Positions 1 through 6,111 of a stretch of 64,000 nt of DNA are shown here, piece after piece. The translations under genes were made by a program, and so were the position numbers. The stretch's first letter is position 1; each line of letters starts with the position of its first letter. The stretch is from Bacteroidales bacterium (GTDB lineage Bacteria; Bacteroidota; Bacteroidia; Bacteroidales; UBA932): positions 62,001 to 126,000 of the forward strand of contig JAEEVC010000003.1 of NCBI GenBank assembly GCA_016287075.1. The letters are read 5' to 3'. A model generated the notes under the pieces. The model ran no database searches. It saw only the letters and a list, made by a program, of their open reading frames with translations, and had not been told where the DNA came from.

Positions 1-614
1 TGTATTATGACCGTGTGCAGGCGGCAATGGTCGCCCGTTGGCGGGAAGTATGGGGCTGCGGGGAGATGCCGTTCCTGTTCGTGACCCTCGCACCTTACAG
101 TTACGGGAAATCTGCCGGGGAGAAGCGTCCGCGCTTTATCGAGGTGCAGCTCCGCTCGCTGAAGGAGATTCCGTCCAGTTATGCGGCGATTACCGAATCT
201 CTCGGCCGGGAACACAGCATCCATCCTCCGCAGAAACAGGAGATTGCCGACCAGTTCGCGCTCGTCGCGCTGGACAAGATTTATGGACGGGAAATGGCGA
301 CCTCTTCCTTCCCGTATCCGGTGAAATACACGTTCGCGGACGGCAAGGCCGTCATCGAGTTCGGCAATGCGCCGTTCGGGGTCGGCAACTGGGATGTCCC
401 CCGGATCACGGGCTTCGAACTGGCCGGGGAGGATCGCGTGTTCCATCCCGCGCAGGCGACGGCCGGGGGCGACTGGTCCCGCTTCGTGACCGTGACCTGC
501 CCCGAGGTGCCGGAGCCGGTCGCCGTGCGCTATGCTTTCCATAATTACGTAGAATCCAATTTATTCTCGACGCTCGGAATCCCTGTTCCATGCTTCCGGA
601 GCGACGATTGGTAG
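1..614 (+). CDS. Sialate O-acetylesterase-like SGNH hydrolase, C-terminal part (cut by window edge)
   Basis: The reading frame is open from the window edge, so the true start and the N-terminal catalytic block lie outside. The visible ~200 residues match the C-terminal half of SGNH/GDSL-type sialate 9-O-acetylesterases: a segment reading FLFVTLAPY, then IHPPQKQEIADQFALVALD, which carries the conserved Asp/His-side block (D/N-x-HP..K) including the catalytic histidine, then a small beta-rich tail. Such enzymes remove O-acetyl groups from sialic acids or other sugars, usually in the periplasm. The stop lies 3 bp before the FAD oxidoreductase start, so the two are probably co-transcribed. The exact substrate is not known; a general carbohydrate acetylesterase is equally possible. 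Confidence 0.75.
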   Translation, partial: YYDRVQAAMVARWREVWGCGEMPFLFVTLAPYSYGKSAGEKRPRFIEVQLRSLKEIPSSYAAITESLGREHSIHPPQKQEIADQFALVALDKIYGREMATSSFPYPVKYTFADGKAVIEFGNAPFGVGNWDVPRITGFELAGEDRVFHPAQATAGGDWSRFVTVTCPEVPEPVAVRYAFHNYVESNLFSTLGIPVPCFRSDDW

Positions 615-617
615 GCC

Positions 618-2039
618 ATGGAAAAGGTTGAATGGAAGAAGGATGTTCCCGTCGTGGGGAATTACGACGTGGTCGTATGCGGCGGCGGGCCGGCCGGTTT
701 TATCGCGGCCGTCGCAGCCGCGCGCGAAGGCGCCCGTGTCGCCCTGGTGGAGCAGTACGGTTTCCTCGGCGGCATGGCCACGATGGGCTATGTCGCGCCG
801 TTGAGCGTATTTACCTACAACGGGGCACAGGTGATCGGCGGGATTCCGTGGGAATTCGTGCAGCGGCTTGAGGCCATGGGCGGCGGCTACGTCGAGCGGC
901 CGCTCGGCAATGTCGCCTTCGACCCGGAACTGTACAAACTGTGTGTCCAGCGGATGGTGCTGGAGGCGGGGGTGGAGTTGTATCTCCATGCCTGTTTCTC
1001 CGGTTGCCGGATGGACGGCGGGCGGGTGACGCACGTGTTCATCGAGAGCAAGAACGGCACGGAAGCGCTTGCCGCCAAGGTATTTATCGACGCGACCGGC
1101 GACGCGGACCTCGCGGCCGCCGCCGGCGTGCCGATGCAGCCCCGGGAGCAGGTGCCGGCCTCAGCCGATGGCGCTGCTTCGGCGGCCATTGGCCCGGCTG
1201 CTGTCGCCGCGTCTTTCGTGCCGGCCCCCCTGCAGCCCGTCTCGACCTATTTCATCCTGTCGGGCGTGGATACCGCCGCGCCGCGCATCCGCGAGGCGAT
1301 GCACCACAACAGGCAGGGCGTCAATTGCCAATGCGAGTCCATCCGCGCGGAGCTGCTTGCCCATGCCGACGAGTGGGGGCTCCCCGACTTCGGCGGCCCA
1401 TGGTTCTGTACGACGCTTCATGAGGGGAGCGTAACGGTCAATATGACACGTACTTCCGTCGATGCCTGCGACAACCGCGCCTTCGGTGCGGCCGAGTGCC
1501 GGCTTCGCGAGGATGTGTTCCGCATGGCCGCGGTCCTGCGGGAGCATTTCCCCGAATTCCGGAACAGTTACGTCAGTGCGGTCGCCCCTCATGCCGGCGT
1601 GCGGGAAACCCGCCGCATCCTCGGCGTCCACACCATTACGGCGGAGGAATACGTCTCCGGCTACCGCTATGAGGACAGCGTTTCCCGCGGCGCCCATCCC
1701 ATCGACATCCATGCCTCCACCGGCAGTTCGCAGCGGCTCACCTTCCTGGAGCAGCCGGCCTACGTGCCCTACAGGGCTTTGATTGCCAAGGATTTCCCCA
1801 ACATCCTCGTCGCCGGCCGCTGCCTCTCCGCCGACCGCGCCGCCTTCGCTTCCCTCCGCGTCCAGGCCTCCTGCATGGGCACCGGCCAGGCCGCCGGCCT
1901 CGCCGCCGCCCAGGCCTGCGGCGCCCCTGCCGCCATCCAAGCCGGCACCGAGGCCGGCGGCAGCATGCTCCCGGATGTCCGCACCCTGCCTGCCGCTCCG
2001 CTGATCGCCCGGCTGAAAGCGCTCGGCGCCGCCTTGTAG
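618..2039 (+). CDS. FAD-dependent oxidoreductase (FAD_oxidored family)
   Basis: A 473-residue protein with an N-terminal Rossmann dinucleotide-binding motif GGGPAG at residues 22-27 and the following acidic residue in LVEQYG, as in FAD-binding flavoproteins. The C-terminal part has the second FAD-contact block (NILVAGRCLSADR, then GTGQAAGLAAA), typical of the FAD_oxidored group often found beside sugar-degradation genes in Bacteroidota. No signal peptide is visible, so it is probably cytoplasmic. It starts 3 bp after the acetylesterase stop, which suggests one operon for handling an acetylated sugar. The reaction cannot be assigned. The last 100 residues are very Ala/Gly/Pro-rich, reflecting the local GC-rich codon use. 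Confidence 0.85.
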   Translation: MEKVEWKKDVPVVGNYDVVVCGGGPAGFIAAVAAAREGARVALVEQYGFLGGMATMGYVAPLSVFTYNGAQVIGGIPWEFVQRLEAMGGGYVERPLGNVAFDPELYKLCVQRMVLEAGVELYLHACFSGCRMDGGRVTHVFIESKNGTEALAAKVFIDATGDADLAAAAGVPMQPREQVPASADGAASAAIGPAAVAASFVPAPLQPVSTYFILSGVDTAAPRIREAMHHNRQGVNCQCESIRAELLAHADEWGLPDFGGPWFCTTLHEGSVTVNMTRTSVDACDNRAFGAAECRLREDVFRMAAVLREHFPEFRNSYVSAVAPHAGVRETRRILGVHTITAEEYVSGYRYEDSVSRGAHPIDIHASTGSSQRLTFLEQPAYVPYRALIAKDFPNILVAGRCLSADRAAFASLRVQASCMGTGQAAGLAAAQACGAPAAIQAGTEAGGSMLPDVRTLPAAPLIARLKALGAAL

Positions 2040-2243
2040 CACGCAGAGCATCCTATCCCTTCCGGCACTGAATGCCCCTTTGGGGGGCCGGAATCATTTC
2101 CGCTCTGCTTGTCTCCGTCAGCGTTCGCCTTGCTCCGCTCCGACGCTGCGGAACAGTTATCCGCCACGTGTTTCCGTGAGGTGGACGGAAGCGGCAGACG
2201 GAGGGTGGCGGCGGATATTAAGGGGAACGGTTACAGAGGAGCC

Positions 2244-2340
2244 CGGGGAAAGGGGTGTTCCGGCAGGACGGCCGGCGTGTGTTTGAGCGCGGGGCGACGG
2301 AGCGCCCCGCGCGAGTTAGCCGGACGAACCCCTTTCCCCG
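2244..2340. repeat. Nested long inverted repeat
   Basis: Outer arms CGGGGAAAGGGGT (2244-2256) and ACCCCTTTCCCCG (2328-2340) are perfectly complementary over 13 bp. Inside them a second perfect 10-bp stem, GCGCGGGGCG (2287-2296) with CGCCCCGCGC (2303-2312), closes a six-base loop. An imperfect CCGGC/GCCGG pair extends the outer stem. No T-tract follows, so it is not an obvious terminator. Confidence 0.75.
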
Positions 2341-2649
2341 ACCGCGACCGCCGTTCCCCGCCATGGAGCCGACACTCTTCGTCTGCCGCGTCTTTACCTC
2401 CACCCGGGCAGGAGAAGCGTGAAATGTAACTTGCTGTGTGACAATCACCTACATAATATCAATTACCCCAAATCGAGGAATTGATTTTCTGCATCTTGCT
2501 GATATTCAGCTGTTTCCATTTCACGCTGTGTGTAGCATGTGTCCGCCCCTTGTTGTTTTGCTCCGATCCGCTGCTGAGTTCTTTTGCTTATTCCGCTCCG
2601 CTGCTCAGCTTCTCCCGTCATTGCTATCCGCGCTCCGCTCCGACGCTTC

Positions 2650-2696
2650 GGGAGAGGGCTCCGGGCTCAGAAGAAATTCGCCCGGACCCCTCTCCC
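2650..2696 (+). repeat. 47-bp palindromic repeat, copy 1
   Basis: A 47-bp hairpin: left arm GGGAGAGGGCTCCGGG, 15-base loop CTCAGAAGAAATTCG, right arm CCCGGACCCCTCTCCC with one mismatch. The same size and loop recur at 3179-3225 (opposite orientation) and 43972-44018. It is preceded by GCTCCGACGCTTCG, a flank also seen before the 43972 copy. Confidence 0.8.
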
Positions 2697-2724
2697 TTTG
2701 CTTACTCCGCTCCGCGCTTGTTTT

Positions 2725-2908
2725 CCGGCCCGATATAGGCCATTCTTGGGCTTGAGAGTCGGTGTAATCCATAGCTCCGGCCCATTTTAGGCCATTCTTG
2801 GGCTTGAGAGTTGGTGTGCTCCATAGCTCCGGCCCGATATAGGCCGTTCTTGGGCTTGAGAGTCGGTGTGATCCATAGCTCCGGCCCATTTTAGGCCATT
2901 CTTGGGCC
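2725..2908. repeat. 52-bp tandem repeat, 3.5 units alternating between two variants
   Basis: Units begin at 2725, 2777, 2829 and (partial) 2881, each opening with CCGGCCC and ending with CCATAGCT. Units 1 and 3 carry CCCGATATAGGCC while units 2 and 4 carry CCCATTTTAGGCC, so a 104-bp two-unit block seems to have been duplicated. The period is not a multiple of three, which argues against a coding repeat. Confidence 0.9.
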
Positions 2909-2950
2909 GGAGGTTGCTGTTGAGAGGTAGTAGTAAAACGTTCTTCATTG

Positions 2951-3138
2951 TGAGCGCGATAATTCGGCTGGATTATCCCTTTCGCAGCGCAAATTATGGG
3001 ATGTTGGGCCGTATTTGTGCTCTGAGCGCGATGATTCGGCGAAACTATCCCTTTCGCAGCGCAAAAGGCGGCTTTTATGGATGTTTTGGTATTGTGAACG
3101 CGAAATACCAGGGCATTTTTTCCTTTCACGGCGCGGAG
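2951..3138. repeat. 72-bp spaced repeat, three diverging copies
   Basis: Copies start at 2951, 3023 and 3095, exactly 72 bp apart. Each contains a word like TGAGCGCGATAATTCGGC followed by TATCCCTTTCGCAGCGCAAA; the third copy is the most diverged. The period is a multiple of three and the plus strand stays open across it (24-residue units with YPFRSA), but no start signal or family supports a gene. Confidence 0.75.
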
Positions 3139-3178
3139 ATGCAGCTGTCTCTGTGGATTCGGGCCGTCCATTGGCGTA

Positions 3179-3225
3179 GGGACAGGGCTCCGGAGGAATT
3201 TCTTCTGACTCCGGAGCCCTGTCCC
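3179..3225 (-). repeat. 47-bp palindromic repeat, copy 2 (inverted orientation)
   Basis: Perfect 16-bp arms GGGACAGGGCTCCGGA (3179-3194) and TCCGGAGCCCTGTCCC (3210-3225). Read on the minus strand the 15-base loop is GTCAGAAGAAATTCC, matching the loops of the copies at 2650 and 43972. A partial arm (GCCCTGTCCCGGAGC) recurs at about 3251-3265, so the element appears partly duplicated. Confidence 0.85.
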
Positions 3226-3344
3226 GGAGCAAGGAATGGATGGCTCTGCTGTGCCCTGTCCCGGAGCATAGGGATGGACGGCCCTGCTGCAACCATCCTT
3301 GTTCAGCGATGCAGAAAAGTGCGGCGATGCCGTACGTGCCACGC

Positions 3345-3438
3345 TGCCCTGCGGGGCGCTTACGCCTCGTGCAGCGAGAAGATGGCCAGGCGACCCTGTG
3401 GAGCGCTTATGCCTGGTGCAGCGAGAAGAGGACCAGGC
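3345..3438. repeat. 47-bp tandem duplication overlapping the 3' end of the DUF3667-like gene
   Basis: Two adjacent copies (about 3345-3391 and 3392-3438) share GTGCAGCGAGAAGA and a GCGCTTAYGCC word with the same 47-bp offset. The second copy contains the stop and last codons of the minus-strand membrane gene (tail LVLFSLHQA); the first copy would encode LAIFSLHEA plus a stop, a vestigial second tail. Confidence 0.8.
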
Positions 3439-4381
3439 CGGCTCCCAGGAGGAGATAGAAGAGGAGGGTGATGCCCAGGTAGATGAGCCCCGTTTTGAGG
3501 GTGAGCCCCAGGGATTTCCGGAAACCGAGCTGCAGCCATTGATGGTAGTCGACGAGCAGCAGGAGCCCCATGATGAAGGAGCCCAGTTCGGAGCTGCGTC
3601 CGACGGTGATGAGGAGCGCCAGGAACATGAAGATGCAGAATTGGCACAGCACATAGGCCGAGGCGGCCGCGGCGCCGGAGACGCTGACCTCGTATTTCTT
3701 CCGCAGGAGGAGGGCCATCGACAGCCACAGGATCAGGAAGTTGCTCAGGAACAGCGGGATGCCTTTGCTGCGGAGGTCGCCTTCGATGGCAGCGAGCGAC
3801 TCTTTCCATGGGGTATCGACGGCCTCCGGATACAGGTCCAGGCGCGTGAAGAGGATGGCATTGGACAGGGTCCGGAATACCTTCGTAATGACCTGTTCCG
3901 CCTTCTCGTTGTCGATGGGCTTGCCATTCCAATCCAGATCCACGGCCATCTCCTCGCTCTTCACCACCTCCTCGCTCTTCACCGCCTCCAGCAGCGAATC
4001 CCCGAAGGTGTCCCGGCTGGCGCCCGGCTGGACGACGGCCGTTAGGAGCGTGAAGACCGAGTAGAAGACCAGCAGGGCCGTAAAAGGAGCCAGATACTGC
4101 TCATGCTTCCCGCGCTGGATATAGTCCCGCATCAGATAGCCCGGCCGTAAGACGAGGTCGATGATGGTCCGCTTGGCATCCTTGTTCAGGAAGGGAATCA
4201 TCGCCTCGCGGGTGCCCATGTACACGGTTCCGCGCTGTTTCCGTTCCTTGCGCTGCTTCCGCTTTTCGCGCCGTTCCTGTTCCTTGCGCGGCTTCTTCGG
4301 CTTCCGCCAGGGGATATACCCCAATTCCAGGTAAATCCTGTACAGGCGCCACCACGCCTTCATCCGCTGGAATAGTTTCAT
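3407..4381 (-). CDS. DUF3667-like integral membrane protein
   Basis: A 324-residue protein with a very basic N-terminus (a KKPRKEQERREKRKQRKERK tract at about residues 28-47), then a block DLVLRPGYLMRDYIQRGKHE and four or five hydrophobic segments (around FTALLVFYSVFTLL, FLILWLSMALLL, VLCQFCIFMFLALL, and a C-terminal pair). The LRPGYLMRDYI block followed by a membrane segment is the hallmark of DUF3667 proteins, a Bacteroidota inner-membrane family of unknown function; their usual N-terminal Cys zinc ribbon is missing here. A promoter-like TATATTTG lies 92 bp upstream. The last codons fall inside a 47-bp tandem duplication, so the C-terminus may have been reshaped by the repeat. Confidence 0.75.
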   Translation of the reverse strand: MKLFQRMKAWWRLYRIYLELGYIPWRKPKKPRKEQERREKRKQRKERKQRGTVYMGTREAMIPFLNKDAKRTIIDLVLRPGYLMRDYIQRGKHEQYLAPFTALLVFYSVFTLLTAVVQPGASRDTFGDSLLEAVKSEEVVKSEEMAVDLDWNGKPIDNEKAEQVITKVFRTLSNAILFTRLDLYPEAVDTPWKESLAAIEGDLRSKGIPLFLSNFLILWLSMALLLRKKYEVSVSGAAAASAYVLCQFCIFMFLALLITVGRSSELGSFIMGLLLLVDYHQWLQLGFRKSLGLTLKTGLIYLGITLLFYLLLGAGLVLFSLHQA

Positions 4382-4473
4382 GTCGATCCGGGTTTTCTTC
4401 CGCTGTTTTCCGTTGTTCCCAGGACTGCCGCCTCCTGCCCGCTTGTCGGGTCAAAGACCGGTCCTGCGCATCA

Positions 4474-4481
4474 CAAATATA
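4474..4481 (-). promoter_or_regulatory. -7 box TATATTTG for the DUF3667-like gene
   Basis: Matches the Bacteroidota -7 consensus TAnnTTTG on the minus strand, about 92 bp upstream of the start codon at 4381, implying a leader of roughly 85 nt. Confidence 0.5.
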
Positions 4482-4623
4482 CCATTTTCAGCGGACAATC
4501 CCAATTCCCGCCGCCATGATTGCCTCCGATCGCTCCTTCCGGTTCCCCGTTTTCCATCTCTCAAAACTTTCCTATCTCTTGCCGCCCTGCTCCTGTGTCA
4601 ACGATCATGGCGATAAGACAACT

Positions 4624-4790
4624 GTCGTTAGGGGTGCTTCCGACAGCACCCCTAACGACGAAAAAGCCCCTTTTTGCTGTTAGGGGTGTCAGCCCGAGCA
4701 CCCCTGACGACACCCCAGGCCCTAAGCCCCTGACGACACCCCTGACCCTAAGCCCCTGACGACACCCCTGGCCCCAAGCATCAAAAGCCC
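4624..4790. repeat. Hairpin followed by 26-bp tandem repeats (TAACGAC/TGACGAC family)
   Basis: A perfect 15-bp inverted repeat GTCGTTAGGGGTGCT (4624-4638) / AGCACCCCTAACGAC (4645-4659) is followed by CCCCTGACGACACCCC at 4701, 4727 and 4753, exactly 26 bp apart. The related CCCCTAACGAC of the hairpin (4649) lies 52 bp before the first of these, so the array keeps the same phase. The rest of 4382-4794 shows only the promoter above and no gene. Confidence 0.8.
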
Positions 4791-4794
4791 CCCT

Positions 4795-4830
4795 AAAACA
4801 AAGCAACCCTCGGATTCCTCCGAGAGTTGC
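4795..4830 (-). terminator. Rho-independent terminator after tRNA-His
   Basis: On the minus strand GCAACTCTCGGA and TCCGAGGGTTGC form a 12-bp stem with one G-T wobble around a GGAA loop, followed by TTTGTTTT. It starts 6 bp past the tRNA-His 3' end. Confidence 0.85.
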
Positions 4831-4836
4831 AGCAGG

Positions 4837-4910
4837 GGTGGATGATGGGGCTCGAACCCACGACACTCGGAACCACAATCCGATGCTCTACCAGCTGAAC
4901 TACATCCACC
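4837..4910 (-). tRNA. tRNA-His (anticodon GTG)
   Basis: Reading the minus strand: acceptor GTGGATG pairs with CATCCAC, the D-arm holds AGCTGGTAGA, the anticodon stem TCGGA/TCCGA encloses loop TTGTGGT with anticodon GTG, and the T-arm GTGGG/CCCAT encloses TTCGAGC. An extra G precedes the acceptor (the G-1 typical of tRNA-His), opposite a C discriminator. CCA is not encoded. It has its own promoter (4927-4957) and terminator (4795-4830). Confidence 0.95.
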
Positions 4911-4926
4911 GTGTATGTTGGGAATG

Positions 4927-4957
4927 CAAAGGTACGGAAAAAAATGGACTTTGCAAA
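4927..4957 (-). promoter_or_regulatory. Promoter of tRNA-His (TTTG-N19-TACCTTTG)
   Basis: On the minus strand TTTG (4954-4957) is separated by 19 bp from TACCTTTG (4927-4934), a textbook Bacteroidota sigma-A promoter. The -33 element abuts the stop codon of the nigD-like gene. The tRNA-Glu promoter at 52661-52691 has the same architecture. Confidence 0.85.
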
Positions 4958-5656
4958 TTATTTGACGAGTTCTCCTTCAATGGGATAGAGCCGGGTCTCG
5001 GCGAGGAGTTCATCGTTCTCGTACGTGTACCAGCGGTAGAAGAGCTTGACGGGACGGGAATCGCTCGTAGGGCGGTAGGCGTCGATGGGGATGGAGTAGT
5101 AGTCGTTGGTGAGCACAAGGTCGCTTTCTGCCAGGTCCTTGGTCCCGTCCCAGAACTCCCCGGCGGCATCGTGGTAGATCCGGATGAAGAGGGTGTCTTT
5201 CCCGTTTTCGACGGTCTGCTCGGCGAAACGGATCTGGTGTTCGACCGTGGAGGAGGGCTCGACGAGGTAGCTGAGGCTGAGGTTGAGGAAGCCGCCGCCG
5301 AACCAGGCGCTGTTGACGCGGACGGCGTTGTCGGCCGACGCGGGCAGGTCCTGTTCCTTGATGAGGTCCGGGGTGGGGACGGTCGCGATGTTCTTCAGCC
5401 GGATGTCGTAGTGGAGGTCGGAGGTCTCCTGCAGGACATCCGCGAGGAAGATGATGCGGCCCTCTTTGCCGCTGAGCGTGTATTCCGTGCCGTTTTCGGT
5501 GACGGAATAGGTCAGGCCGCCGTCGGTGATGATCCGGCCGTCCGCCTGGAGGACGCCCATCTCCAGGGAGTTGTAGTACAGGGTCCGGTCCTTGTTGCAG
5601 GATACGGTGACCAGCGCGCCGGCGAGCAGCGCCGCGAGGAGGATGCGATTCTTCAT
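4958..5656 (-). CDS. NigD-like lipoprotein
   Basis: A 232-residue protein with a lipoprotein signal peptide: hydrophobic N-terminus and lipobox VTVSC with the modified cysteine at residue 20. The rest resembles NigD-like proteins, a Bacteroidota family with an N-terminal OB-like barrel and a C-terminal beta domain, named from the nigrescin locus and without a known biochemical role. It probably sits in the envelope. Its start overlaps the stop of the Fur-family gene by 4 bp (ATGA), so translation is likely coupled, and it ends the three-gene EEP-fur-nigD operon. Whether it binds the products or substrates of the neighbouring SusC/SusD system is inference. Confidence 0.75.
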   Translation of the reverse strand: MKNRILLAALLAGALVTVSCNKDRTLYYNSLEMGVLQADGRIITDGGLTYSVTENGTEYTLSGKEGRIIFLADVLQETSDLHYDIRLKNIATVPTPDLIKEQDLPASADNAVRVNSAWFGGGFLNLSLSYLVEPSSTVEHQIRFAEQTVENGKDTLFIRIYHDAAGEFWDGTKDLAESDLVLTNDYYSIPIDAYRPTSDSRPVKLFYRWYTYENDELLAETRLYPIEGELVK

Positions 5657-6108
5657 GGGAATTTCAATTTTCGGGTTGGACGGGCGACCAGCTGGATGTC
5701 GATGTCTTCCACGGTGAAGCCTTTGAATTTCCGGCGCCGGAGGCGGGTGGTGATCAGGTCCATCAGTTCGTCGTCGAAGACGTCGCGGAAGCGGCTGTTT
5801 TCCCGGTCGTAGAGGTGGACATGGCGGAAGTTGTTGACATCGAAGTACATCCGGTTGTTGCCGGAGAGCCGCCGCGCATAGATGTGGCAGTCGGCCAGCT
5901 GCGAGAGGATGTTGTACACCGATGCGACCGTAACGCTGGCGCCGTCTTTCCGGACTTCCTCCGCGACCATGTCGGCGGAGGCGTGCACGAGGCGCATCAT
6001 GGCCTCATGCACGGCGATCCGCTGCCGCGTCGCCTTGAGCGAGTGGCGCCGGAGTTCTTTCCGGAAGTCCTCCAGGGAGGGCGTCTTCGGCTGGAAGGCG
6101 TTCAGCAT
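5653..6108 (-). CDS. Fur/PerR-family transcriptional regulator
   Basis: A 151-residue protein with the Fur-family winged-helix N-terminus (LKATRQRIAVHEAM, then TVASVYNILSQL, the recognition-helix region) and the dimerisation/metal half (NNRMYFDVNNFRHVHLYD). The HxH in FRHVHLYD and a histidine in the hinge resemble the regulatory metal site, but the two CxxC pairs of zinc-structured Fur proteins are absent; only one cysteine is present. It lies 3 bp after the EEP gene and overlaps the nigD-like start by 4 bp. A local regulator of the surface system answering to metal or oxidative state is a reasonable guess; its targets cannot be read from the sequence. Confidence 0.85.
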   Translation of the reverse strand: MLNAFQPKTPSLEDFRKELRRHSLKATRQRIAVHEAMMRLVHASADMVAEEVRKDGASVTVASVYNILSQLADCHIYARRLSGNNRMYFDVNNFRHVHLYDRENSRFRDVFDDELMDLITTRLRRRKFKGFTVEDIDIQLVARPTRKLKFP

Positions 6109-6111
6109 GGC

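Larger units (their letters stand above)
2040..3406. other. Repeat-rich non-coding island
   Basis: About 1.37 kb without a convincing gene. It contains a weak hairpin at about 2060-2093 just after the FAD oxidoreductase (possible terminator), a nested hairpin at 2244-2340, a run of degenerate TTGCT..TCCGCTCCG words at 2555-2720, two 47-bp palindromes, 52-bp tandem repeats, 72-bp repeats and a 47-bp duplication at its right end. Open frames here are repeat-driven and show no recognisable family. No transposase or integrase fragment was seen. Confidence 0.7.

Noticed and set aside
2725..2908. CRISPR array
   Set aside because: The 52-bp units are contiguous, without unique spacers, and no cas gene is present in the window.
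2040..3406. Remnant of an insertion sequence or prophage
   Set aside because: No transposase, integrase or phage gene fragment was recognisable on either strand; only repeats are present.
2605..3654. A 349-codon minus-strand frame through the repeat island
   Set aside because: It is made of translated repeats (the 52-bp, 72-bp and 47-bp units) and overlaps the end of the DUF3667-like gene in another frame; no start signal or family was found.
4624..4790. CRISPR-like short repeats
   Set aside because: Units are 26-bp head-to-tail tandems with nearly identical intervening bases, not direct repeats separated by variable spacers.
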